A stretch of 64,000 bases of DNA, from positions 2,480,001 through 2,544,000 of the forward strand of contig NW_027473318.1 of the NCBI RefSeq assembly GCF_050947335.1, written 5' to 3'. The notes below the pieces were generated by a model. That model was given only the letters and a program-made list of their open reading frames with translations, ran no database searches and was not told the DNA's origin. This DNA comes from Megachile rotundata. Its lineage: Eukaryota > Arthropoda > Insecta > Hymenoptera > Megachilidae. This document shows, piece after piece, positions 14,147 through 27,545 of the stretch. The number at the start of each line of letters is the position of its first letter. Position 1 is the stretch's first letter. The position numbers were made by a program, and so were the translations under genes.

Positions 14147-16040
14147 GTGATTGTATGATTGTGATCGTATGATTGTGTTTGTATGATTGTGATTGTATGA
14201 TTGTATTTGGGAGATTGTAATTGTATGATTGCGATTGTATGATTGTGATTGTATGATTGCGATTGCATGATTGTGATTGTATGATTGTGATGTATGATTG
14301 TAATTGTATGATTATGATTTTATGATTGTGATTGTATGATTGTGATTGTATGATTGTATCTGGGAGATTGTATTTGGGAGACTGTATTTGGGTGATTGTA
14401 ATTGTATGATTGCGATTGTATGATTGTGATTGTATGCTTGCGATTGTATGAATGTGATTGTATGATTGTGATTGTATGATTGTGATTGTATGATTCTGAT
14501 TGTATGTTTGTGATTGTATGATTGTGATTGTATGATTGTGATTGTATGATTGTGATTGTATGATTGTGATTGTATGAGTGTGATTGTATGATTGTGATTG
14601 CATGATTGTGATTGTATGATTGTGACTGTAGGATTGTGATTGTATGATTGTGATTGTACGATTGAGATTGTATGATTGTGATTGTATGATTGTGATAGTA
14701 TGATTGTGATAGCATGACTGTGATTGTATGATTGTGATTCTTTGATTGTGATTGTATGATTGTGATTGTATGATTTTGATTGTATGATTGTGATTGTATG
14801 AGTGTGATTGTATGATTGTGATTGTATGATTGTGATTGTATGATTGTGATAGTATGATTGTGATTGTATGATTGTGATTGTATGACTGTGATTGTATGAT
14901 TGTAATTGTATGATTGTGATAGTATGATTGTGATTGTATGATTGTGATTGTCTGATTGTGATTGTACGATTGTGATTGTACGATTGTGATAGTATGATTG
15001 TGATTGTATGATTGTGATTGTATGATTGTGATTGTATGATTGTGATTGTATGATTGTGATTGTATGATTGTGATTGTATGATTGTGATTGTATGATTGTG
15101 ATTGTTTGATTGTATTTGGGAGATTGTATTTGGGCGATTGTATTTGGGAGATTGTAATTGTATGATTGCGATTGTATGATTGTGATTGTATGATTGCGAT
15201 TGTATGATTGTGATTGTATGATTGAGATTGTATGATTGTGATTGTATGATTGCGATTGTATGATTGTGATTGTACGATTGTGATTGTACGATTGTGATTG
15301 TACGATTGTGATTGTATGATTGTGATTGTATGATTGTGATTGTATGATTGTGAAAGTATGATTGTGATTGTATGATTGTGATTGTATGATTGTGATTGTA
15401 TGACTGTGATAGTATGATTGTGATTGTATGATTGTGATTGTATGATTGTGATTGTATGATTGTGATTGTATGATTGTGATTGTATGATTGTGATTGTATG
15501 ATTGTATTTGGGAGATTGTATTTGGGAGATTGTAATTGTATGATTGCGATTGTATGATTGTGATTGTATGATTGCGATTGTATGATTGTGATTGTATGAT
15601 TGTGATGTATGATTGTAATTGTATGATTATGATTGTATGATTGTGATTGTATGATTGTGATTGTATGATTGTATTTGGGAGATTGTATTTGGGAGATTGT
15701 ATTTGGGAGATTGTAATTGTATGATTGCGATTGTATGATTGTGATTGTATGATTGTGATGTATGATTGTAATTGTATGATTATGATTGTATGATTGTGAT
15801 TGTATGATTGAGATTGTATGATTGTGATTGTATGCTTGCGATTGTATGATTGTGATTGTATGATTGTGATTCTTTGATTGTGATTGTATGATTGTGATTG
15901 TATGATTGTGATTGTATGACTGTGATTGTATGATTGTGATTGTATGATTGTGATAGTATGATTGTGATTGTATGATTGTGATTGTATGATTGTGATTGTA
16001 TGATTGTGATTGTATGATTGTGATTGTATGATTGTGATTG

Positions 16041-16320
16041 TTTGATTGTATTTGGGAGATTGTATTTGGGCGATTGTATTTGGGAGATTGTAATTGTATG
16101 ATTGCGATTGTATGATTGTGATTGTATGATTGCGATTGTATGATTGTGATTGTGTGATTGAGATTGTATGATTGTGATTGTATGATTGCGATTGTATGAT
16201 TGTGGTTGTACGATTGTGATCGTATGATTGTGATTGTATGATTGTGATTGTATGATTGTGATTGTATGATTGTGATTGTATGATTGTGATTGTATGATTG
16301 TGATTGTATGATTGTGATTG
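16041..16320. repeat. 280-bp near-perfect tandem duplication, copy 1
   Basis: From TTTGATTGTATTTGGG through the TTTGGGCG unit, TGTAAT, GTGTGATTGAG, TGTGGTTGTACG and GATCGTATG variants, then plain 14-mers. The same 249 or more bases follow immediately at 16,321 without a visible difference. The period is 280 bp, or 20 units. Confidence 0.9.
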
Positions 16321-16569
16321 TTTGATTGTATTTGGGAGATTGTATTTGGGCGATTGTATTTGGGAGATTGTAATTGTATGATTGCGATTGTATGATTGTG
16401 ATTGTATGATTGCGATTGTATGATTGTGATTGTGTGATTGAGATTGTATGATTGTGATTGTATGATTGCGATTGTATGATTGTGGTTGTACGATTGTGAT
16501 CGTATGATTGTGATTGTATGATTGTGATTGTATGATTGTGATTGTATGATTGTGATTGTATGATTGTGA
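16321..16569. repeat. 280-bp near-perfect tandem duplication, copy 2
   Basis: Second copy, reading identically to 16,041-16,289. It then departs at a GAAAGTATG unit, where copy 1 has two more plain units. It is absent from the equivalent place in B5, so this event is younger than the 13.4 kb duplication. Confidence 0.9.
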
Positions 16570-16947
16570 AAGTATGATTGTGATTGTATGATTGTGATTG
16601 TATGATTGTGACTGTATGATTGTGATTGTATGAGTGTGATTGTCTGATTGTGGTTGTGCGATTGTGATTGTACGATTGTGAATGTACGATTGTGATTGTA
16701 TGATTGTGATTGTATGAATATAATTGTATGATTGTGATTGCATGATTGTGATTGTATGATTGTGATTGTATGAGTGTGATTGTATGATTATGATTGTATG
16801 ATTGTGGTTGTATGATTGTGATGGTATGATTGTGATTGTATGATTGCGATCGTATGATTGTGATTGTATGATTATGATTGTATGATTATGATTGTATGAT
16901 TGTGATTGTATGATTGCGAGTGTATGATTGTGTTTGTATGATTATGA

Positions 16948-19900
16948 TTGTATTCTTGTGATTGTATGATTGTGATTGTATGATTGTGATTGTATGATTG
17001 TGATTGTATGATTGTGATTTTCTGATTGTGGATGTGCGATTGTGATTGTACGATTGTGATTGTACGATTGTGATTGTATGATTGTGATTGTATGATTATG
17101 ATTGTATGATTGTGATTGCATGATTGTGATTGTATGATTCTGATTGCATGATTTTGAATGTATGATTGTGATTGTATGATGGTGATTGTATGATTGTGAT
17201 TGTATGATTGTGATTGTATGATTGTGATTGTATGATTGTGATAGTATGATTGTGATTGTATGATTGTGATTGTATGATTGTGATTCTATGATTATGATTG
17301 TATGATTGTGTTTGTATGATTGTATTTGGGTGATTGTATTTGGGAGATTGTATTTGGGAGATTGTAATTGTATGATTGCGATTGTATGATTGTGATTGTA
17401 TGATTGCGATTGTATGAATGTGATTGTATGATTGTGATTGTATGATTGTGATTGTATGATTGTGATTGTATGATTGTATCTGGGAGATTGTATTTGGGAG
17501 ACTGTATTTGGGTGATTGTAATTGTATGATTGCGATTGTATGATTGTGATTGTATGATTGCGATTGTATGATTGTGATTGTATGATTGTGATGAATGATT
17601 GTAATTGTATGATTATGATTGTATGATTGTGGTTGTATGATAGTGATGGTATGATTGTGATTGTATGATTGCGATCGTATGATTGTGATTGTATGATTAT
17701 GATTGTATGATTATGATTGTATGATTGTGATTGTATGATTGCGATTGTATGATTGTGATTGTATGATTATGATTGTATTTTTGTGATTGTATGATTGTGA
17801 TTGTATGATTGTGATTGTATGATTGTGATTGTATGATTGAGATTGTATGATTGTGATTGTCTGATTGTGGTTGTGCGATTGTGATTGTACGATTGTGATT
17901 GTACGATTGTGGTTGTATGATTGTGATTGTATGATTATGATTGTATGATTGTGATTGCATGATTGTGATTGTATGATTCTGATTGCATGATTTTGAATGT
18001 ATGATTGTGATTGTATGATTGTGATTGTATGATTGTGATTGTATGATTGTGATTGTATGATTGTGATTGTATGATTGTGATTGTATGATTGTGATTGTAT
18101 GATTGTGATTGTATGATTGTGATTGTATGATTGTGATTGTATGATTGTGATTGTATGATTGTGATTGTATGATTGTGATTGTATGATTGTAATTGTATGA
18201 GTGTGATTGTATGATTGTGATTGTATGATTGTGATTGTATGATTGTGACTGTAGGATTGTGATTGTATGATTGTGATTGTACGATTGTGATTGTATGATT
18301 GTGATTGTATGATTGTGATAGTATGATTGTGAAAGTATGATTGTGATTGTATGATTGTGATTGTATGATTGTGATTGTATGATTGTGATTGTACGATTGT
18401 GATTGTATGATTGTGATTGTATGATTGTGATCGTATGATTGTGTTTGTATGATTGTGATTGTATGATTGTATTTGGGAGATTGTAATTGTATGATTGCGA
18501 TTGTATGATTGCGATTGTATGATTGCGATTGCATGATTGTGATTGTATGATTGTGATGTATGATTGTAATTGTATGATTATGATTTTATGATTGTGATTG
18601 TATGATTGTGATTGTATGATTGTATCTGGGAGATTGTATTTGGGAGACTGTATTTGGGTGATTGTAATTGTATGATTGCGATTGTATGATTGTGATTGTA
18701 TGCTTGCGATTGTATGAATGTGATTGTATGATTGTGATTGTATGATTGTGATTGTATGATTCTGATTGTATGTTTGTGATTGTATGATTGTGATTGTATG
18801 ATTGTGATTGTATGATTGTGATTGTATGATTGTGATTGTATGAGTGTGATTGTATGATTGTGATTGCATGATTGTGATTGTATGATTGTGACTGTAGGAT
18901 TGTGATTGTATGATTGTGATTGTACGATTGAGATTGTATGATTGTGATTGTATGATTGTGATAGTATGATTGTGATAGTATGACTGTGATTGTATGATTG
19001 TGATTCTTTGATTGTGATTGTATGATTGTGATTGTATGATTTTGATTGTATGATTGTGATTGTATGAGTGTGATTGTATGATTGTGATTGTATGATTGTG
19101 ATTGTATGATTGTGATTGTATGATTGTGATAGTATGATTGTGATTGTATGATTGTGATTGTATGACTGTGATTGTATGATTGTAATTGTATGATTGTGAT
19201 AGTATGATTGTGATTGTATGATTGTGATTGTCTGATTGTGATTGTACGATTGTGATTGTACGATTGTGATAGTATGATTGTGATTGTATGATTGTGATTG
19301 TACGATTGTGATTGTATGATTGTGATTGTATGATTGTGATTGTATGATTGTGATTGTATGATTGTGATTGTATGATTGTGATTGTTTGATTGTATTTGGG
19401 AGATTGTATTTGGGCGATTGTATTTGGGAGATTGTAATTGTATGATTGCGATTGTATGATTGTGATTGTATGATTGCGATTGTATGATTGTGATTGTATG
19501 ATTGAGATTGTATGATTGTGATTGTATGATTGCGATTGTATGATTGTGATTGTACGATTGTGATTGTACGATTGTGATTGTACGATTTCGATTGTATGAT
19601 TGTGATTGTATGATTGTGATTGTATGATTGTGAAAGTATGATTGTGATTGTATGATTGTGATTGTATGATTGTGATTGTATGACTGTGATAGTATGATTG
19701 TGATTGTATGATTGTGATTGTATGATTGTGATTGTATGATTGTGATTGTATGATTGTGATTGTATGATTGTATTTGGGAGATTGTATTTGGGAGATTGTA
19801 ATTGTATGATTGCGATTGTATGATTGTGATTGTATGATTGCGATTGTATGATTGTGATTGTATGATTGTGATGTATGATTGTAATTGTATGATTATGATT

Positions 19901-20989
19901 GTATGATTGTGATTGTATGATTGTGATTGTATGATTGTATTTGGGAGATTGTATTTGGGAGATTGTAATTGTATGATTGCGATTGTATGATTGTGATTGT
20001 ATGATTGTGATGTATGATTGTAATTGTATGATTATGATTGTATGATTGTGATTGTATGATTGAGATTGTATGATTGTGATTGTATGCTTGCGATTGTATG
20101 ATTGTGATTGTATGATTGTGATTCTTTGATTGTGATTGTATGATTGTGATTGTATGATTGTGATTGTATGACTGTGATTGTATGATTGTGATTGTATGAT
20201 TGTGATAGTATGATTGTGATTGTATGATTGTGATTGTCTGATTGTGATTGTACGATTGTGATTGTACGATTGTGATAGTATGATTGTGATTGTATGATTG
20301 TGATTGTATGATTGTGATTGTATGATTGTGATTGTATGATTGTGATTGTATGATTGTGATTGTTTGATTGTATTTGGGAGATTGTATTTGGGCGATTGTA
20401 TTTGGGAGATTGTAATTGTATGATTGCGATTGTATGATTGTGATTGTATGATTGCGATTGTATGATTGTGATTGTGTGATTGAGATTGTATGATTGTGAT
20501 TGTATGATTGCGATTGTATGATTGTGGTTGTACGATTGTGATCGTATGATTGTGATTGTATGATTGTGATTGTATGATTGTGATTGTATGATTGTGATTG
20601 TATGATTGTGAAAGTATGATTGTGATTGTATGATTGTGATTGTATGATTGTGACTGTATGATTGTGATTGTATGAGTGTGATTGTCTGATTGTGGTTGTG
20701 CGATTGTGATTGTACGATTGTGAATGTACGATTGTGATTGTATGATTGTGATTGTATGAATATAATTGTATGATTGTGATTGCATGATTGTGATTGTATG
20801 ATTGTGATTGTATGAGTGTGATTGTATGATTATGATTGTATGATTGTGGTTGTATGATTGTGATGGTATGATTGTGATTGTATGATTGCGATCGTATGAT
20901 TGTGATTGTATGATTATGATTGTATGATTATGATTGTATGATTGTGATTGTATGATTGCGAGTGTATGATTGTGTTTGTATGATTATGA
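16948..20989. repeat. HOR B unit B3 (short, 4,042 bp)
   Basis: Bounded by TTGTATTCTT at 16948 and 20990. It is almost identical to the adjacent B4. I noticed a single-base difference near 18,508, where B3 has TTGCGATTG and B4 has TTGTGATTG. The 735-residue minus-frame translations of 18578-20785 and 22620-24827 read identically. Confidence 0.9.
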
Positions 20990-23900
20990 TTGTATTCTTG
21001 TGATTGTATGATTGTGATTGTATGATTGTGATTGTATGATTGTGATTGTATGATTGTGATTTTCTGATTGTGGATGTGCGATTGTGATTGTACGATTGTG
21101 ATTGTACGATTGTGATTGTATGATTGTGATTGTATGATTATGATTGTATGATTGTGATTGCATGATTGTGATTGTATGATTCTGATTGCATGATTTTGAA
21201 TGTATGATTGTGATTGTATGATGGTGATTGTATGATTGTGATTGTATGATTGTGATTGTATGATTGTGATTGTATGATTGTGATAGTATGATTGTGATTG
21301 TATGATTGTGATTGTATGATTGTGATTCTATGATTATGATTGTATGATTGTGTTTGTATGATTGTATTTGGGTGATTGTATTTGGGAGATTGTATTTGGG
21401 AGATTGTAATTGTATGATTGCGATTGTATGATTGTGATTGTATGATTGCGATTGTATGAATGTGATTGTATGATTGTGATTGTATGATTGTGATTGTATG
21501 ATTGTGATTGTATGATTGTATCTGGGAGATTGTATTTGGGAGACTGTATTTGGGTGATTGTAATTGTATGATTGCGATTGTATGATTGTGATTGTATGAT
21601 TGCGATTGTATGATTGTGATTGTATGATTGTGATGAATGATTGTAATTGTATGATTATGATTGTATGATTGTGGTTGTATGATAGTGATGGTATGATTGT
21701 GATTGTATGATTGCGATCGTATGATTGTGATTGTATGATTATGATTGTATGATTATGATTGTATGATTGTGATTGTATGATTGCGATTGTATGATTGTGA
21801 TTGTATGATTATGATTGTATTTTTGTGATTGTATGATTGTGATTGTATGATTGTGATTGTATGATTGTGATTGTATGATTGAGATTGTATGATTGTGATT
21901 GTCTGATTGTGGTTGTGCGATTGTGATTGTACGATTGTGATTGTACGATTGTGGTTGTATGATTGTGATTGTATGATTATGATTGTATGATTGTGATTGC
22001 ATGATTGTGATTGTATGATTCTGATTGCATGATTTTGAATGTATGATTGTGATTGTATGATTGTGATTGTATGATTGTGATTGTATGATTGTGATTGTAT
22101 GATTGTGATTGTATGATTGTGATTGTATGATTGTGATTGTATGATTGTGATTGTATGATTGTGATTGTATGATTGTGATTGTATGATTGTGATTGTATGA
22201 TTGTGATTGTATGATTGTGATTGTATGATTGTAATTGTATGAGTGTGATTGTATGATTGTGATTGTATGATTGTGATTGTATGATTGTGACTGTAGGATT
22301 GTGATTGTATGATTGTGATTGTACGATTGTGATTGTATGATTGTGATTGTATGATTGTGATAGTATGATTGTGAAAGTATGATTGTGATTGTATGATTGT
22401 GATTGTATGATTGTGATTGTATGATTGTGATTGTACGATTGTGATTGTATGATTGTGATTGTATGATTGTGATCGTATGATTGTGTTTGTATGATTGTGA
22501 TTGTATGATTGTATTTGGGAGATTGTAATTGTATGATTGCGATTGTATGATTGTGATTGTATGATTGCGATTGCATGATTGTGATTGTATGATTGTGATG
22601 TATGATTGTAATTGTATGATTATGATTTTATGATTGTGATTGTATGATTGTGATTGTATGATTGTATCTGGGAGATTGTATTTGGGAGACTGTATTTGGG
22701 TGATTGTAATTGTATGATTGCGATTGTATGATTGTGATTGTATGCTTGCGATTGTATGAATGTGATTGTATGATTGTGATTGTATGATTGTGATTGTATG
22801 ATTCTGATTGTATGTTTGTGATTGTATGATTGTGATTGTATGATTGTGATTGTATGATTGTGATTGTATGATTGTGATTGTATGAGTGTGATTGTATGAT
22901 TGTGATTGCATGATTGTGATTGTATGATTGTGACTGTAGGATTGTGATTGTATGATTGTGATTGTACGATTGAGATTGTATGATTGTGATTGTATGATTG
23001 TGATAGTATGATTGTGATAGTATGACTGTGATTGTATGATTGTGATTCTTTGATTGTGATTGTATGATTGTGATTGTATGATTTTGATTGTATGATTGTG
23101 ATTGTATGAGTGTGATTGTATGATTGTGATTGTATGATTGTGATTGTATGATTGTGATTGTATGATTGTGATAGTATGATTGTGATTGTATGATTGTGAT
23201 TGTATGACTGTGATTGTATGATTGTAATTGTATGATTGTGATAGTATGATTGTGATTGTATGATTGTGATTGTCTGATTGTGATTGTACGATTGTGATTG
23301 TACGATTGTGATAGTATGATTGTGATTGTATGATTGTGATTGTACGATTGTGATTGTATGATTGTGATTGTATGATTGTGATTGTATGATTGTGATTGTA
23401 TGATTGTGATTGTATGATTGTGATTGTTTGATTGTATTTGGGAGATTGTATTTGGGCGATTGTATTTGGGAGATTGTAATTGTATGATTGCGATTGTATG
23501 ATTGTGATTGTATGATTGCGATTGTATGATTGTGATTGTATGATTGAGATTGTATGATTGTGATTGTATGATTGCGATTGTATGATTGTGATTGTACGAT
23601 TGTGATTGTACGATTGTGATTGTACGATTTCGATTGTATGATTGTGATTGTATGATTGTGATTGTATGATTGTGAAAGTATGATTGTGATTGTATGATTG
23701 TGATTGTATGATTGTGATTGTATGACTGTGATAGTATGATTGTGATTGTATGATTGTGATTGTATGATTGTGATTGTATGATTGTGATTGTATGATTGTG
23801 ATTGTATGATTGTATTTGGGAGATTGTATTTGGGAGATTGTAATTGTATGATTGCGATTGTATGATTGTGATTGTATGATTGCGATTGTATGATTGTGAT

Positions 23901-25031
23901 TGTATGATTGTGATGTATGATTGTAATTGTATGATTATGATTGTATGATTGTGATTGTATGATTGTGATTGTATGATTGTATTTGGGAGATTGTATTTGG
24001 GAGATTGTAATTGTATGATTGCGATTGTATGATTGTGATTGTATGATTGTGATGTATGATTGTAATTGTATGATTATGATTGTATGATTGTGATTGTATG
24101 ATTGAGATTGTATGATTGTGATTGTATGCTTGCGATTGTATGATTGTGATTGTATGATTGTGATTCTTTGATTGTGATTGTATGATTGTGATTGTATGAT
24201 TGTGATTGTATGACTGTGATTGTATGATTGTGATTGTATGATTGTGATAGTATGATTGTGATTGTATGATTGTGATTGTCTGATTGTGATTGTACGATTG
24301 TGATTGTACGATTGTGATAGTATGATTGTGATTGTATGATTGTGATTGTATGATTGTGATTGTATGATTGTGATTGTATGATTGTGATTGTATGATTGTG
24401 ATTGTTTGATTGTATTTGGGAGATTGTATTTGGGCGATTGTATTTGGGAGATTGTAATTGTATGATTGCGATTGTATGATTGTGATTGTATGATTGCGAT
24501 TGTATGATTGTGATTGTGTGATTGAGATTGTATGATTGTGATTGTATGATTGCGATTGTATGATTGTGGTTGTACGATTGTGATCGTATGATTGTGATTG
24601 TATGATTGTGATTGTATGATTGTGATTGTATGATTGTGATTGTATGATTGTGAAAGTATGATTGTGATTGTATGATTGTGATTGTATGATTGTGACTGTA
24701 TGATTGTGATTGTATGAGTGTGATTGTCTGATTGTGGTTGTGCGATTGTGATTGTACGATTGTGAATGTACGATTGTGATTGTATGATTGTGATTGTATG
24801 AATATAATTGTATGATTGTGATTGCATGATTGTGATTGTATGATTGTGATTGTATGAGTGTGATTGTATGATTATGATTGTATGATTGTGGTTGTATGAT
24901 TGTGATGGTATGATTGTGATTGTATGATTGCGATCGTATGATTGTGATTGTATGATTATGATTGTATGATTATGATTGTATGATTGTGATTGTATGATTG
25001 CGAGTGTATGATTGTGTTTGTATGATTATGA
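20990..25031. repeat. HOR B unit B4 (short, 4,042 bp)
   Basis: Bounded by TTGTATTCTT at 20990 and 25032. It matches B3 at 4,042 bp almost perfectly and B1 at 13,399 bp. It is the first unit of the second 13.4 kb super-repeat. Confidence 0.9.
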
Positions 25032-25391
25032 TTGTATTCTTGTGATTGTATGATTGTGATTGTATGATTGTGATTGTATGATTGTGATTGTATGATTGTG
25101 ATTTTCTGATTGTGGATGTGCGATTGTGATTGTACGATTGTGATTGTACGATTGTGATTGTATGATTGTGATTGTATGATTATGATTGTATGATTGTGAT
25201 TGCATGATTGTGATTGTATGATTCTGATTGCATGATTTTGAATGTATGATTGTGATTGTATGATGGTGATTGTATGATTGTGATTGTATGATTGTGATTG
25301 TATGATTGTGATTGTATGATTGTGATAGTATGATTGTGATTGTATGATTGTGATTGTATGATTGTGATTCTATGATTATGATTGTATGATT

Positions 25392-26496
25392 GTGTTTGTA
25401 TGATTGTATTTGGGTGATTGTATTTGGGAGATTGTATTTGGGAGATTGTAATTGTATGATTGCGATTGTATGATTGTGATTGTATGATTGCGATTGTATG
25501 AATGTGATTGTATGATTGTGATTGTATGATTGTGATTGTATGATTGTGATTGTATGATTGTGATTGTATGATTGTATCTGGGAGATTGTATTTGGGAGAC
25601 TGTATTTGGGTGATTGTAATTGTATGATTGCGATTGTATGATTGTGATTGTATGATTGCGATTGTATGATTGTGATTGTATGATTGTGATGAATGATTGT
25701 AATTGTATGATTATGATTGTATGATTGTGGTTGTATGATAGTGATGGTATGATTGTGATTGTATGATTGCGATCGTATGATTGTGATTGTATGATTATGA
25801 TTGTATGATTATGATTGTATGATTGTGATTGTATGATTGCGATTGTATGATTGTGATTGTATGATTATGATTGTATTTTTGTGATTGTATGATTGTGATT
25901 GTATGATTGTGATTGTATGATTGTGATTGTATGATTGAGATTGTATGATTGTGATTGTCTGATTGTGGTTGTGCGATTGTGATTGTACGATTGTGATTGT
26001 ACGATTGTGGTTGTATGATTGTGATTGTATGATTATGATTGTATGATTGTGATTGCATGATTGTGATTGTATGATTCTGATTGCATGATTTTGAATGTAT
26101 GATTGTGATTGTATGATTGTGATTGTATGATTGTGATTGTATGATTGTGATTGTATGATTGTGATTGTATGATTGTGATTGTATGATTGTGATTGTATGA
26201 TTGTGATTGTATGATTGTGATTGTATGATTGTGATTGTATGATTGTGATTGTATGATTGTGATTGTATGATTGTAATTGTATGAGTGTGATTGTATGATT
26301 GTGATTGTATGATTGTGATTGTATGATTGTGACTGTAGGATTGTGATTGTATGATTGTGATTGTACGATTGTGATTGTATGATTGTGATTGTATGATTGT
26401 GATAGTATGATTGTGAAAGTATGATTGTGATTGTATGATTGTGATTGTATGATTGTGATTGTATGATTGTGATTGTACGATTGTGATTGTATGATT
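25392..26496. repeat. Internal 1.1 kb duplication in B5, copy 1
   Basis: Exact counterpart of 11,993-13,097 at +13,399 bp, with the same markers. Its presence in both long units shows that the internal duplication came before the 13.4 kb super-repeat duplication. Confidence 0.8.
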
Positions 26497-27545
26497 GTGT
26501 TTGTATGATTGTATTTGGGTGATTGTATTTGGGAGATTGTATTTGGGAGATTGTAATTGTATGATTGCGATTGTATGAATGTGATTGTATGATTGTGATT
26601 GTATGATTGTGATTGTATGATTGTGATTGTATGATTGTATCTGGGAGATTGTATTTGGGAGACTGTATTTGGGTGATTGTAATTGTATGATTGCGATTGT
26701 ATAATTGTGATTGTATGATTGCGATTGTATGATTGTGATTGTATGATTGTGATGAATGATTGTAATTGTATGATTATGATTGTATGATTGTGGTTGTATG
26801 ATAGTGATGGTATGATTGTGATTGTATGATTGCGATCGTATGATTGTGATTGTATGATTATGATTGTATGATTATGATTGTATGATTGTGATTGTATGAT
26901 TGCGATTGTATGATTATGATTGTATTTTTGTGATTGTATGATTGTGATTGTATGATTGTGATTGTATGATTGTGATTGTATGATTGAGATTGTATGATTG
27001 TGATTGTCTGATTGTGGTTGTGCGATTGTGATTGTACGATTGTGATTGTACGATTGTGGTTGTATGATTGTGATTGTATGATTATGATTGTATGATTGTG
27101 ATTGCATGATTGTGATTGTATGATTCTGATTGCATGATTTTGAATGTATGATTGTGATTGTATGATTGTGATTGTATGATTGTGATTGTATGATTGTGAT
27201 TGTATGATTGTGATTGTATGATTGTGATTGTATGATTGTGATTGTATGATTGTGATTGTATGATTGTGATTGTATGATTGTGATTGTATGATTGTGATTG
27301 TATGATTGTGATTGTATGATTGTAATTGTATGAGTGTGATTGTATGATTGTGATTGTATGATTGTGATTGTATGATTGTGACTGTAGGATTGTGATTGTA
27401 TGATTGTGATTGTACGATTGTGATTGTATGATTGTGATTGTATGATTGCGATAGTATGATTGTGAAAGTATGATTGTGATTGTATGATTGTGATTGTATG
27501 ATTGTGATTGTATGATTGTGATTGTACGATTGTGATTGTATGATT
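26497..27545. repeat. Internal 1.1 kb duplication in B5, copy 2
   Basis: Counterpart of 13,098-14,146 at +13,399 bp. It starts at the second GTGTTTGTATG and shares a private GTATAATTG variant near 26,701 with its partner (near 13,302), as well as the shortened run before ATTTTTGTG. Confidence 0.75.

Larger units (their letters stand above)
11633..16947. repeat. HOR B unit B2 (long, 5,315 bp)
   Basis: A lengthened unit. It contains an internal ~1.1 kb tandem duplication (11,993-13,097 and 13,098 to ~14,146) and a near-perfect 280-bp tandem duplication (16,041-16,320 and from 16,321). It lacks a 56-bp stretch of TGTACGAT-type units that B5 has near 29,370-29,410. The last two events account exactly for the 224-bp length difference from B5. 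Confidence 0.88.
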
